Shown piece after piece: positions 48,090 through 60,829 of a stretch of 64,000 nt of DNA (positions within the stretch are counted from its first letter, which is position 1; each line of letters begins with the position of its first letter). The notes below the pieces were generated by a model. That model saw nothing but the letters and a program-made list of their open reading frames with translations, had not been told where the DNA came from and ran no database searches. Source of the DNA: Phascolarctos cinereus. Lineage: Eukaryota; Chordata; Mammalia; Diprotodontia; Phascolarctidae. Position numbers and translations under genes: made by a program. The stretch is taken from the NCBI RefSeq assembly GCF_002099425.1, contig NW_018344336.1, positions 282,001-346,000 on the forward strand. The letters are read 5' to 3'.

Positions 48090-49440
48090 GTTTGTAGGTC
48101 TGACGGAGTTGTTTGATACTGTCAGTCATGAAGGCTTATGGAAAATTAAGCCAAAATTTGGTTGCCCTGAGAAATTCATCAGCATTGTACATCAGTTTCA
48201 TGACAGCATGCTTGCCCAGGTTCTGGATAATGGACAATGCTCTCATGCTTTCCCAGTCACCAATGGAGTGAAACAAGGCTGTGTGCTTGCTCCCATGCTT
48301 TTTGGCATGATGTTTTCAGCCATGTTGTCAAACACCTTCAATGAGGACAAACACAGCATCATTACAGCTACTGCACTGATGGTAAATTCTTCAACTTGAA
48401 AAGGCTACAAGCCAAGACCAAAGTGGAGGGAGTGTTGGTGCATGATATTTTTGTTTGCAGATGATTGTGTACTCAGTGTGGCCTCTGAACCTGAGATGCA
48501 ACAAAGTATGGATCATTTCTCTGCTGCTTGTGCTAATATTGGCCTAACAATGTACACCAAGAAAACACAGGTGCTCCATCAGCCGACATCACACCATCCA
48601 TATGTAGAACCACTGGTTATAGCAAATGGAGACGTTTTGAATGCTGTGGATAAGTTCAGTTACCCTGGCAGTGCACTTTCCAGGGATGTATACATTGATA
48701 ATGAGGTTGATGCACCCATTGCCAAGCTAGCTCAGTGTTTGGGAAGCTCCAAAGGAAAGTATGGGAGAGAAGAGGTATTAGACTGACTGCCAAACTGAAG
48801 GTGGTGCTGACCTCATTGTTATATACCTGTGAAACCTGGACAGAATACCAGTGCCATGCCAGGAAACTGAATCGCTTCCATTTGAATTATCTTAGGAAAA
48901 TTCTGAAGATCACCTGGTAGGATAAGATGCCAGACACTGAGGTCATTTCTCAACTAAACTGTCAAGCATTCAAACTCTGCCTCAGAAGGCACAACTCCGA
49001 TGGGCTGGCCTCGTTGCTCAAATGCCAAGCGTATGCTTGCCAAAAAGACTATTTTATGGAGAACTCACACAGGGCAAGCATTCACATGGTAGTCAGAAGA
49101 AGTGATACAAGGATTCTCTCAAGGTCTCTCTTAAGAACTTTGGAATTGATTGTGTGACATGGGAGACACTGGCACAGGGCCGCCCAGCATGGCATCCCAC
49201 AACAGAGAAGGAGCTGTGCTCTATAAGGAAAGCAGAATTGGAAGAGCTCAAAAGAAACATAAGATGTGCAAATTTAGAGAATCCACCCTAAATGTTCATG
49301 TGGCCTATGCATGCCCGACCTTTGGTAGAACATTCCAAGCTTTTGTTGATCTTATCAGCCACAGTCACACACTGACACTTGACTATAGCAGAGTGATGTC
49401 ATTGTGGTCCTCTTCAAGAATGGAGGACCACAGCTGACCA
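48090..49440 (+). mobile_element. RTE-like LINE, reverse-transcriptase to 3' end, decayed
   Basis: 5'-truncated non-LTR retrotransposon. Translated blocks: LFDTVSHEGLWKI, FPVTNGVKQGCVLAPMLF (reverse transcriptase), FLFADDC (catalytic box, FADD form, 48,450), NAVDKFSYPGSALSRD, LLYTCETWTEYQCHARKLNR and a C-terminal zinc-finger remnant CPTFGRTFQAFVDLISH (about 49,310). It is read in at least four frame pieces, with stops and frame changes between 48,400 and 49,160. The 3' end GGTCCTCTTCAAGAATGGAG resembles RTE-type tails. The exact clade is uncertain. Confidence 0.75.
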
Positions 49441-50090
49441 TATCTGAGGATTTGCTGTTTGAACCTGGAGGAAATAGGGAGCCAATGGTGTTTATTGAAT
49501 GAGGTAGAGGTGGGGGTGACATGGTCAGAGCTGCCCTTTAGGAAGATCACTCTGATGGCTGAGTGGAGGAGAGGCAGGGGTAAGGAGAAAGGGGAGTAGG
49601 GGAGACCAGCTAGCTACTGCAGTGGTTGGGGCATAAAGGATGCGGTACGATGCTGCACCAAGGTGGTGGTTGTATCAGAGGGGAGAAGATGAGAGATGGG
49701 AGGAAGGTAGCCAGGACAGGTCTTGGCAGGGATTAGTTTTGGGGGGGTGAGAGAGAATGAGGGGTCAAGGCTAACACCTAGGTTGGAAGTGTGGGTGACT
49801 GGCAGGATGGTGGCACCCTCCACAGTAATAGGGAATGTCAGAAGAGGAGAGGGTTGTGGGAGGGGGAGATGATGAGATCAGTGCTTGGGATGTGTGGAGT
49901 TTCTGATATCTAAGGCACATCCTCTTGGAGATGTCCAATAGGCAGTTGGAGATTGAACACTAAAGGTCAGGGGAGAGGTTAGTGCTGGAAAAATAGGTCT
50001 GAGGTTCATCTGCATAGAGATGATCATGAAAATCATGGGAGTTGATATTTCCTTGAGGAAATCCTTATTCATTTCTGAAGTTGAGCCAAT
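49441..50090 (+). repeat. Interspersed repeat (family unnamed)
   Basis: Same family as 4,161-4,900: ACATGGTCAGAGCTGCCCTT (49,518), GGTGGTGGTTGTATCAGAGG (49,661), GGTTGGAAGTGTGGGTGACT (49,781). Better preserved than the first copy. Confidence 0.65.
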
Positions 50091-50522
50091 TCATAAGGCC
50101 AAGGGTTTTGTTGGTGAGAAGTTTCTTCCCTACTCAACTTTAGTACATATGGCTGATGGTGGGGAGGGGTTGGAAGCACCTACAGTGGCATTGGCTCAGG
50201 GGCTGGTACTCTGGGGACCACTTCTACTCCTGGGACTCTTGGGCTTCCCTGCCCATGGTTGAAAGGCTGTGTTGGTGGGGGCAGAGGTTTCCTTTAGCCA
50301 GAATCAGCTTCTGATTTGCTGTGGATGGTTCCCATTTTCTCATTGGTAGATCACAGGATGATACTTCCAGAATGGAAGGAATTGTCCCGGTCACTTCCCC
50401 TGAGGCTCAGAGACAATCCTAGGGACAGGAAGCAGCAGGGCTGTGATTCTGATGCAGATCCCTGGGCTCCCCCTGCATCCACTGCCATTCTGCCAAGGCT
50501 AAACCATTGAATATGTGCAAAC
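50091..50522. other. No recognised feature
   Basis: Unique-looking sequence between a repeat and the young provirus. No gene recognised. Confidence 0.35.
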
Positions 50523-50925
50523 TGTAATGCAGAACATTATTTTACCATTTGGGTAGTAGAACCCTTTAGGCCATGGAAACCTCCAAATTCCTTAGCAAGA
50601 CCCTTATCTGGCTGCTCAGGCCACAGCCCTCAGATCATATCTCTGGAAGCCTCCATTGTGAGAAAGTTTGCAGAGCATTATCATATCTACACAGAGGGAG
50701 AAGGGTGTCCTTGACCAGCCCCCCCCAAAAAAAACCTCTTCCTCTTGCCAGACTTCAAAGATCCATCCCCCTCCCTGTCCTGTATACTCCCTATATAAAC
50801 CCTAGCTCAACCCCTGATGGGGGCTGCTTGATTTGGATGTGAATATCCCTGGCAGCCGCGCGCTAATAAAGTCCACAATTTAAAATTAGCTTGGGTCGTC
50901 AACTCGCTCATTTCTCGGTATAACA
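50523..50925 (+). repeat. 5' LTR of the young ERV
   Basis: TGTAATGC start, CTATATAAAC TATA box (50,791), AATAAA at 50,865-50,870, ends TATAACA. Confidence 0.95.
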
Positions 50926-53900
50926 TTTTGGAGGCCCCAGCGAGATAGCAGCGTACCGTGGCGCTGCAAAGACCCACCTGGAGAGGACATCGGCCTCGGG
51001 AGGGGGAATTGTTCTGTTCTGACTTCTAGGGGAGCCGGCCCCTGATGATGTTCCAGGGCCCCAGGACTCAGGACTAGGAGAAGCCTCCCTCCCCGACTCC
51101 GACTGTACCTCATTTCGGCCCTCGTGGACCTGGTAACCCTCTGGAGGTAAATGTTTGCAAACCTGTTTTCTGGTGGGGAACGAGTGCCAGACGTGGCAGA
51201 GCACCTAATTAGTGCCTCAATCCCCCAGGCACCCCGAGACGTCGGGACTATGCCTGTATCTGGTTCCTGGTACCCGGTTTCTGGTTCCTGGTTTCTGTCT
51301 TAGTTCTGTTGGGCCCGTGTCTCGTTCCTGGTTTCTGTCTCAGTGTTGGTCTATTAGTTTATATGTGTAGAGATTGTGTTTTTAAGAGATTCTGTTTTGC
51401 AATCATCTGCCTGAAGCCACCTCTGTTTCATACTGAAAGACAGGTGTCAGACTGGATTGCAGACAGTTTTCTCCAGACTTCCATTGGGAGGATGTGTTTG
51501 TGTTCAGGCTTTTATTGTTTGTCTGTGTCTATGTTCTGCAATAATGGGGGGATACGGCCATTTCCCTCCCTTTTGGGTTGTTTGCAGCCAGACAGCCAAA
51601 GGCTGCAGCAGGACTCTGAAAAGTTGCCTTCATTCTCCCCCTCTCCCTCCCCAGGTAACAGCAGCTTCAAAGCAGTGCGTGGATGGGAGAGGGAAAGAGA
51701 GAAGAATACTTTATTATTTACGTTATATGGTTGGTAGAGGGCAAGTTGGGAAGGATTTTTGAAGTGTCAGGTCAGAATTAGAAAGGAATGAGATATGTAC
51801 AGGTTTTAAGGATTTTAAATCATTAGAAAGAAAGGCAAGGAAGTTTAAGCATGTAGGAGAGAGGACTGTGTGTAGAAAATTTGAAGGGAATATGATTTAG
51901 TTGCATGGTGTGACTGGAGGTTTTGAAAGTGAGAAGGTTTTGGGACTTTTGCATGAGTAATAGTTTCTCTCTCTTTGCATTCTAACTCTGGCCAAGTTTG
52001 AGTGTGGAGACAAAGAGAAAAGTTCTTGTGTACCATAACATAGACAAATGGTTTATATGCTGAGGACTGCGGCTTGCTGGGTTTAGTTGATATTTTCCCA
52101 CGAGCCCCAGCTCATCCAAATTGGTAAATATGTGAGGTTTTCAATTTGAGCATTTGTTACACTGTTTTGCACTTAGGTACATTGAAGGAAACTCAGACGA
52201 GTGGATTGTTTTGAGTGCACAGTGAGGGCAGTTTGAGGAGAGACAGAGGGAATTATGTCCACCCACCTTTCAGGCTAGATCCCCGGGTGGGTTCTTTTAA
52301 AGACTGGTCATTATGGGAAAGAAAAAGCAATCAGAATACTGGTCCAGTACATTTCTAAGCTTAACAAGGGTATTGCATTTGGGAATATATTTTTATCTAC
52401 TCCTCCAAAACTAGATAAATAAATAGGAGAGAATGAATGGGTTAGAATAAACTTCCAAATTTTATTTGGAGGAAGTTTCACCTATAATTCTTATCAAATC
52501 TGTGTAAACGTTTTCTGTGTTGTGAAATTCCTGAGTAAATGAGAATCCTTGAGATAAAAATTGAGTAAATTTTTAAAGGTTTGATAATATTTGTTATTGT
52601 GGTAATGTTCTTCACGCATTATAAAAACTGAATTTTTTTTTCTCTGTTTTTGACTAAGGAACTTTGTGATGTCTAGGAATTCTGTAACAACTAGGAATTT
52701 AGTTTGTTATGGTACTTTGGGAAGTTATTTATGTTACTTGAGGACATTTTACATCAACTTAGTTTTAATGAATTCCATTTTTAAAGGTTTATTTTTACTT
52801 TAAGGTAGAAAGGAAAGATATCTATCGCCTTAAAAATTTCTAACAAATGTGTTTTTCATGAAAGTTTAGTGATTATTCCTTCTAACATCAGGATAAACTG
52901 TAAGCTTTTTTAGAAAGGGAAATACTTTTTACAAAGTAATGTTTTGCAAAATCTTTTTGTATGATTTTTAGAAGGCCTACTAAATTTCCATTTGCAAGCT
53001 AATTTGTTGCAATAATTTAATACTGATAACAATTATGTCTTAATCCACTGTGAATTTTCTATGTTTCATTCCTATGTAAATTGTGTCCTTGAATTGGCCT
53101 TAAATGGGTGCTTTCAGAGAAACAGAGTCAATGGTTCCTGCTTCAGGTAACATAAGAAAGGGCACTGGTCTCAAGAATGTGGGTTTGAAAGTTCAATGCC
53201 CCACTCTAAGTTTTTAAGGGGTGGACGTAGAAGTGAAAAAGATAGGACAGCTAAAACATTTTAGCAGAATCTGGAAGTTTTTGAGATCATTAAGGAGTTT
53301 TTAAACACCTCTTTACAATCTTGTCACTCCTTTCCCCCACTTCCTCCCCTTGAGTCAAGAGGGTATCTCTGTGTGGGGATCCCAAACAGCACTGGGTTTC
53401 TCTGTTAACCCCTTTCATCCCAGATCAGATTAGGAAGAGAGTGTTTTACCCCCCTCTCCCCTGCCCGCAAATTCACCTTCCCCCACCTGGCTATAGGAAG
53501 GAAGGGGAGGGGCAGCAGCTACAGCCTGGAAGTATTTTCCAGCATCCAGCCATGGGGAGTAAAAGGGGATGGGTCAAGGTAAAGAAGCCAGTCTATAGGG
53601 ATGGGAGTGGCCCCAGAAGACTGTTGGACCTGGTGAAAGGGTCTAGAAAGAAGAAAGATTTTTTATTGGGTCAATTGTATTAGTTATGTTGCTGGAAGGG
53701 CAATTTCTTTTATAATCTAGAATGTTAAGTTAATTGTGTCTTCAGAAGCAAAAAAAGGAGTCAATTTGGCTGTTGGGGCATTTTATATGATCCTGTTTTG
53801 TAACATTTCCTTTTAAATATTGTAATTCAAGGAAGTATAAAAGTTTCAAATTTTGTCTCTATTGAAAGGGAATTTTCAGTTGAAATTGTTTTGTTATAAT

Positions 53901-56039
53901 TTATAAAATTTGTGAGATTGTTAACTAAGTTATTTGGGGTTACTGTTTTAATATCAAAACCTAAGATTGTTAATTGACTACTTGTGTGTGAAAAGGAGGG
54001 GCACATGGCAATTCCCCTTATTTTGTAAACTTGCCAGGATCCCTGGAAACTATGGGGGGGGGGCAAGGTCATCTGCCCTAAAAAAAAAAAATGCAGCTTC
54101 CATATGTTTGTTTGACATGTGGCATGGGAAGGAAATTTTCTTAATTGAATGGGTTGTAAATTCAATAGAGTGGGAAGGTGTCAAAGTGTCAGTTGAAATT
54201 ATAGACCAAGATATCTGTGTTTCTTTTACCATTAACATGACATAGCATAGTCTATGTCCATAAGATACCGAGATAAGAAAAGTCCCATTGTTCTGGAGAG
54301 TGTTTGGTCCCAGACAGTGATAACAAACAGAAAGAATGTTGGTCAGTTCTATCTGGTCCTGGAAAGGGGTGTTTTTGGTTCACTTGAAAAAAAAAATAGA
54401 ATTAGCTCAGGTTTTTTGGCCCTTATTGGGGTTCAATTGATTATACTCACCTCAAGATGTTCCCATTGTTTAAAGGAATTATGAGAGCAGTAGTATTTTT
54501 CTGTGATCAGTCTCTTACTATTACCAATGTGAGATTAAATTCTTATTATCCAGGATTTGTGATTTTATGGGACAGACATTTACTATTGTTTTGAGCTTTG
54601 ATTACCAGGGTACTTGTCTGAGTTGCCATAAAGCCAATAGTAGAATGGCATGTGCTGCAGGCTGATAACTGATAAAGGTGGAAGTCTGTTCCTGGGAAGA
54701 CTTTTGAGGACAACCTTGGACACAGCCTAGATAGGATCTTCTTGACTCTATTTCCCAATTGTGCTATTTCCTTTTTTGAATCAAATGGAGCTAAGGAAGT
54801 TCTTTCCTTCTGATATGATATATGACCCTGTCCCTCTGGAACATCCCTGTGTTACCGTAATAGGATGCAAGTACATTCATGGCCACATAATAATAATATA
54901 GGGATAACATCCCCCTAAGGAGGAAATGTTTACACACAATAATAGGACAAAGGTGTAATGTGATAGATGTCTAATTAAATAGGATAGCAAATTTTGAGAA
55001 AAACAGTAGGATTAGACTGATATGATTGGCTTCCAAGATGTATCTATCATAACAATCCAAGCTTTAAGCATGTTTAGGTAGGAAGATCACAGTTTTGGAT
55101 TTTTACACTAAGCCAGAGAAGCAGAGCTCCCTTTTTGAACTGCCTATGAATTAAACCGATTGTACATGAACAAGGAACTTAATGTCAGTTAATACAGGTA
55201 ATACTGATTGTATTGATTTGTATGATTCCTGTCTAAGGTTTTCTTTGTTACCCTGATTACATGTAAATCTCTCTTTTCCAAACTAGTCTATTGTGAGCTC
55301 TCTGATTAGTTTAATCTGTACCTGACTTAATGTAATTATGCAGTTTTGCGAATTATGAGTAAACTTTGTTATATTGTTTGAACCTAGTCCTGTGTGACTG
55401 GGAAAACTGAACTATCTCTATGTGCCTTTAACTAAAAACTTATGAGGGATTCTGGAATACTTAGGAATTCAGTTTCCTTAATACTACTCTGGAATTTGTG
55501 TTATTTAAGAACTTTTGTACCAATTTAGTGAAGTTTTATGAACAAGAGTAGAAATGCAGGCAAGCTTTTTAGAGCTCATTTTGGAAATGTTCCTTAGGCA
55601 ATGTGACATCTTAGGGTACTATAGAACTGGGACTTGTGTTCCTGTTGTGTTCCTATATAAGTTAAGGTTCTTTACAATTAGGTCAGGGGTTTGTGAGAAT
55701 GTTATTTTGTTATTTGGGTAATATCACACTTGTTTAAAGTTGTGTTACAATTAATAATGTTAAAAGAGAAATGGCTTGTGGTTTATCTTGTCCATGTTAT
55801 CAGAGAAACATGGCATGACTGAAACATTTAAGATCCTATATGTACTGTGTTAAAATGGATTCTTTCATATATCTATGTATGTATTGGGGCCTGTGGATTA
55901 ATGTAAGGTATGCATATTGTTGTTTGCTCTTGTTTACTATTTAGTGGGGGGTTGGCAGTATGGGTCCGGCTCTTACGGCAGTCCTCTTCTTTGGATGATT
56001 CCTTTGCCAAAAACTAAAAGGGGGAAGTAGGAACTCAGG
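50926..56039 (+). other. Leader and non-coding central part of the young ERV
   Basis: After the primer-binding site comes a GC-rich leader to about 51,300. Then about 4.7 kb of T/A-rich sequence without long frames follows. A polypurine-like AAAAGGGGGAAG (56,017) sits at the right edge, just before integrase homology begins. Confidence 0.7.
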
Positions 56040-56405
56040 GTGGATGGCACTAATTCTTCCTTAACCAAGTTCCTGCAGGGACTCCAGAAAGAAAACACAG
56101 AGGACTCTTCTAAAATCTGTCCAGGACACCTACCAGTCTCTACCTGTCAGCCTGTACCCGCTTTCAGCACAGGAGACCCAGTCTTGGTCAAGAAGTACAC
56201 TGCCTCTGGCCTGGAACCTAAGTGGAAAGGTCCCTACACCATGATCCTGACCACTCCAACAGCCATAAAGGTGGACTCTATCCCTGTCTGGCTTCATCAT
56301 TCACGAGTAAAGGCAGCCGCTTCATCTACCAGTCCTGAGAAATGGGAAACGATACCTGGTCCAGATCCCCTCAAGTTGCGTCACTCCCGAACATCCCCTT
56401 CCTAA
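56040..56405 (+). other. Integrase C-terminal domain remnant (pol end)
   Basis: Reads FSTGDPVLVKKY, EPKWKGPYTMIL and TTPTAIKVD, matching the SH3-like C-terminal end of gammaretroviral integrase. It overlaps the start of env (56,342), the normal arrangement in this group. Fossil, incomplete. Confidence 0.85.
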
Positions 56406-58110
56406 CCTTTTCCCTTGTTTTTTTAATCCTTTGCATTGGACATCCTAATCCCCATGCTCCTTTGCCAAAACCTCAGTGGGTCCTCAAATCTAGGGGCGCT
56501 AACCCCGAATACACCCTTACTATGTCTGACTGCCTACCTGGACCCCAAGGCCCTGGTGCCCTCTTCAATGTTCCAAAACCACCGTGCTCTGTCATCCCTT
56601 CCAAACCCTTTCTCTGCCAGGGGTTAAGGGTATGTCAGCCTCCTGAGTACTTTGACCTGACAGCATCTTTTACCCTCATGGCCAACCTACTTATGTGACT
56701 CTTGTTATCCCTAATCAACAGTCCCTCCAGTGTCTCACACCCCAGACCTGGGGTTTGTATGCCTGTAAGAGGGGAGAAGGAGTGCTCCTCTCTGTGTATA
56801 AACAGGTCCCTGAGAGGTCCCCTTTGCCCATCGGTCCCCTAGGAGGACTGGCCCGCCCACCTGAAATTCCTCCCAATCCTCTGTCCCCCACTAGGATCCC
56901 CTCCGACCGGCTCAGCACCCCTCAACCACCTAAGATTCTTCCCAATCCTCTGGCTCCTAGTAGGACCCCTCAGGCTGATCCCCCTCACCCCTCAATTATA
57001 AGACTGCTCCGAGCCATCCATAGCATTGTCAACTCCACCAGGCCTGACCTAGGACCTAGCTGCTGGCTGTGTATGGATGCACCACCCCCATACAATGTGG
57101 GAGTGGCAGTTAATGGTTCTGTTTCCCATAGCCCAGACTCGGAGAATTGTCGGTGGGAACAACCTAAGTTGACCCTGGGGAATGTCCAAGGAAAAGGTAC
57201 CTGTCTTACCTCATCCACCACATCCCTGAAAACTTCTCCTTACTCTCCTGTCTGTAATAGTACTGTGGTTGTTCCCCAATCCTCCTCCTCTTTTTATTCA
57301 GCGCCATCCGGCACTTGGTGGGCCTGTCTGGATGGGATCACACAGTGTGTCTCCGCTGCAGTGTTCCTAAAAGAATCTGAGCCTCTATGTATATTAGTCT
57401 CCATTATCCCCAGGGTCTCCCTTCTTCAGGGCCCGGAGGGTTGGGAGTACTTCAGTCATGAGGGCAGTGTGTCCTACTGAAGCAAGCGAGCTGTTCCCCT
57501 CCTCATCCCTATCCTCAGTGGGGTTGGGGTTAGTGGGATCAACTGCTGTGGGTACCGCTGCCCTAGTCCGAGGAGAGGCCCGTTACCAGGAACTTAGTGC
57601 TCAGGTTGATGCAGACCTCAGTCAGTCATCTGGAGCACTCTATATCCCAACTGGAGAGACAGGTCAACTCCTTGGCAGAGATGGTTCTGCAGAACCAGAG
57701 GGGTTTGGGCTTATTGTTTCTCAGGCAATGCGGCCTTTGTGCCACCCTAGGGGAGGCCTGCTGTTTCTATGCCAATAACTCAGGTGTAGTTCAGGAGAGC
57801 CTTTCCCTAGTATGGAAAAATAGTGCAGACAGGCAGAGGGAACGAGAAGGGAACGAAAATTGGTACCACAGCCTGTTTCGGACTTCCCCATGGTTAACCA
57901 TTCTTATTTCTGCCTTAGCCGGGTCTTTGCTCCTCCTTACTATAGCCCTAATTCTTGGTCCTTGTCTAGTTAATCGGCTCCTTGACTTTGTTAGATCCTG
58001 TATTAATTTAGTTAAGTTACTGTTGGTTAAAGGTCCCCGTTATCAGACCCTGGTGTCTGCCTTCTTTGCACCCTATAATGAGGCAGCCCCAACCACGTCA
58101 AGGGTTTGAC
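56342..58110 (+). other. Gammaretroviral-type env, broken
   Basis: Signal-peptide-like hydrophobic start (around 56,400), SU with proline-rich middle and CWLC, TM with heptad-like region, the immunosuppressive-type stretch LQNQRGLGLLFLRQCG, CX6CC, a 20-residue membrane span around 57,900 and a short tail with a tyrosine motif. It has a few breaks and is not whole. Confidence 0.85.
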
Positions 58111-58134
58111 GTGGTACACAAAAGAAGTGGGGAA

Positions 58135-58535
58135 TGTAATGCAGAACATTATTTTACCATTTGGGTAGTAGAACCCTTTAGGCCATGGAAAACTCCAAAT
58201 TCCTTAGCAAGACCCTTATCTGGCTGCTCAGGCCACAGCCCTCAGATCATATCTCTGGAAGCCTCCATTGTGAGAAAGTTTGCAGAGCATTATCATATCT
58301 ACACAGAGGGAGAAGGGTGTCCTTGACCAGCCCCCCCCAAAAAACCTCTTCCTCTTGCCAGACTTCAAAGATCCATCCTCCTCCCTGTCCTGTATACTCC
58401 CTATATAAACCCTAGCTCAACCCCTGATGGGGGCTGCTTGATTTGGATGTGAATATCCCTGGCAGCCGCGCGCTAATAAAGTCCACAATTTAAAATTAGC
58501 TTGGGTCGTCAACTCGCTCATTTCTCGGTATAACA
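58135..58535 (+). repeat. 3' LTR of the young ERV
   Basis: Nearly identical to 50,523-50,925. Followed directly by CAAAC, the second copy of the target duplication. Confidence 0.95.
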
Positions 58536-59576
58536 CAAACCACAATGTTCCCAATCCACAAAATGCCAATGACAGTTTCTACACTGGGTTCTTCTGAGAA
58601 ATAAACCTTTATTTGTTCTAGAAATCATCCTTCTGATTATGAGAGAAGGAATTGGCCAGGTGAATTAGAGTTTAAGGACCTGTGTAGGGGTTTAGTTATG
58701 ATGTGTTAATACCATGGTTGGAAAAACAATACTCTAACTTGCTGTGGGATTTATTTTTTGTACAAGTAATTACAGTAATGATTTTTGTCCCATCAATGTA
58801 TAGTAATACTAGTGCATGAGATGCACTGTGATCTAGTGGGGAGAGAGTTTTGTAGCCAAAAGGACCCAGGTTCAAGTCCTGCCTCTGACATACCCTGGCC
58901 TGGGTGACCCTGGTTCTCCACGCGATTTTGGAGAAGGCACTGACCTGCATTGGCAGAGGGAGTTTCCTTATCTAACACTTAGCACCATGCCTAGCACATA
59001 GTAAGCCTTCAATTCGAGGGGACTAATTACAAGTCCCCTTTGCCTATGCAATCCCAATCCCTATCCCTAATCCTTTCTACAGAGCAAAGATGTCCCCATA
59101 GCTAGAATGCTTTCCTTGTTTTTGCTTGTCAAACATGCCATGCAGGTGCCCAGAATTACTAGGGCCCAGTTAAAAGAGATTCAGAATAAAAGATACTTAT
59201 TATAACAGTAGGTGTAAGTGCCTAGGGCCAGGTATGGTGTTGAGCAAGACTGCTTGGAGCTGTCTGCCCCAAGCTGCCCATGCTTACAGGGGATCATAGC
59301 TCCCCTTGGGCAGAGTCAGACGGGCTCCCCCATCCCACTATTGAGTCAGCCTCAGTGACCAAGCTGGCTGGTGTGCTCTGAGTAAGGCTGGCTAACCAGT
59401 GGTCTAAACTATGGAGGTTTATACAGTGTAGTGATATGTAAGGCAGGGGAGGAAGGGGAAGGGTCCTTGGAGGTTCATCTAAGGTGAAAGACAGGGTGAG
59501 CTTAGGCAGTGCCTTGGGGCTACCCAAGCTTCTTTCTATGAAACATGCCTAGAGGATGTAATTTAGTGAGTGTGAC
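58536..59576. other. Unassigned, with one SINE
   Basis: A tRNA-derived SINE of a different subfamily lies at about 58,815-58,990. The rest has no recognised gene. Confidence 0.4.
58815..58990 (+). mobile_element. tRNA-derived SINE, diverged
   Basis: Contains ACCCAGGTTCAAGTCCTGCC (tRNA B-box region) and TGACCCTGGTTCTCC, followed by an unusual 3' part GGCACTGACCTGCATTGGCA. Confidence 0.55.
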
Positions 59577-60186
59577 TGAAGAGGACTAGGACTTTTGGGG
59601 TGCTGGGACCCCAAGATTGTGGTACCGGGCCCTGCTGAATGAATTCAACTCAAATCTTCTTCAGCCAGAGGAAAAGTTTATTAGTGATAAATCACATTGA
59701 CCAGGTGACGCCCGTAAAGACGAGCGGGCATGAGAGGTTCTCAGCCTTGTGGGCCTGAGATTCTCAGCATCTGAATGAGGGCCAAGGTGGATCTTAAATA
59801 CTAAAGTAACTTTGGGTGGCCAGAGAAGGGGGTTGGGAAAAAGGTCTAGGTAACAATTCTAATTGGGGAGGTCAGAGAGATTGAATAGACAATGGGAATA
59901 GACAATGGGAATAGACAATGGAGGGAACAGGAAGGCAGAAGTTTGAAAGGCATCTGCACAAAACCAAGGTGGAGCCAAGACTTTCAAAAGGAGATAAGGG
60001 GAGTCGATAAGGAAGGCCTTTCTGGGGCCTATAGACAAAAGGGAGCCAGATTCTTTTAGGGCGCATCTGAATAAAATTAAAAGGTAAGGCTAAGGCTTTC
60101 AAAGGGAGATGAGGGTCTGGGGCCTGTGAGTCAGATTCTCTTTGGGGCAAAGGGTGAAGATCTTGGCTTGGGCCCCACCCCCATCA
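59577..60186 (-). mobile_element. Solo LTR, ERV family B, antisense
   Basis: Reverse complement of the LTRs at 10,156 and 17,092. Edges TGAAGAGG (59,577) and CCCATCA (60,186). Flanks TGAC and TGGC are a likely 4-bp duplication with one change. Contains a short triplication of AGACAATGGGAAT (59,887-59,920). Confidence 0.85.
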
Positions 60187-60204
60187 TGGCTATGAAGCTT
60201 ACAT

Positions 60205-60790
60205 GTTTTTTTATTTGAAGAAAGGATTTATTTGGCCAATGAGGGGCACATGACATGCAGTTACATTCACATGTAATCTGGGGGCTTTAGGAATTTAACT
60301 GAACTGTGGAAAGAGCTGCAGGGCAGCACCCTCAGCTGTACCCATTCCTCTGCTCTCTGTTTGCACAGTCGAGGCTTTATAGAAGTTCTCTTCCTCACTC
60401 CAGATTGTCAACTCTTTTAGTGAGAGTGAGTCATAGTTTTCACATTCCCCCCATTTCAGCCAAGAGCATAATGTGCCTCGATGTCCAGCCCTTGCTAGTT
60501 TTAAGTTTGATGGGAGTTGTCCAACCACCTGGGCACTTGCTTAAGGGTTGATGGGCCTAATGGAAGAGAGGAGGTGATGGAGGTGGTGATGCATTATTGG
60601 CAGGAGCCTTTGAGAGCAGCCCCCTTTGGCAGGTAGGCACTACAGAGGATAATGGCGCAGGCCCTTTCTCAGTAACTGATTCCCTCCTGTCCATTTCATC
60701 AGTCTGCCATATCTCAGGACTCAGGTGGCTCATTTCAGGCAGCTGGCTGGCTTCCAAAATACCTTCTGATGCAGCCCCCTAGAAAAAGCT
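60205..60790 (-). other. Possible processed retrocopy of unknown source
   Basis: On the minus strand the segment ends with AAATAAATCC then CAAATAAAAAAACATG, i.e. a polyadenylation signal followed by an A-run. Open pieces of 66 and 77 codons occur upstream, one reading ENYDSLSLKELTIWSEEENF. No parent gene is recognised. It could instead be part of another repeat. Confidence 0.3.
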
Positions 60791-60829
60791 CAGAAACCAG
60801 ACAGCTCCTAGGGAGATTTCTCCTCTTAG

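Larger units (their letters stand above)
50523..58535 (+). mobile_element. Young class I endogenous retrovirus with env, lacking gag and most of pol
   Basis: Gammaretrovirus-type element. 5' LTR 50,523-50,925 and 3' LTR 58,135-58,535 differ by two substitutions and one A-run length change, about 0.5%. At an assumed 2-2.5e-9 changes per site per year that is of the order of a million years. Target duplication is CAAAC on both sides. The primer-binding site (50,929-50,946) best fits tRNA-Gln, 15 of 18 positions. The integrase C-terminus is at 56,040-56,405, env SU with a CWLC motif at 57,061, TM with a CX6CC motif at 57,738-57,764 and a membrane span, and a polypurine tract AAAAGAAGTGGGGAA at 58,120. 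From about 51,300 to 55,980 the sequence is AT-rich with no recognised gag, protease or reverse transcriptase. The env is broken in a few places. Env expression in this family uses splicing from the leader. Confidence 0.9.

Noticed and set aside
50523-58535. KoRV or another named exogenous-like gammaretrovirus
   Set aside because: The primer-binding site fits tRNA-Gln rather than tRNA-Pro, and gag and most of pol are absent, so identity with KoRV is not supported.
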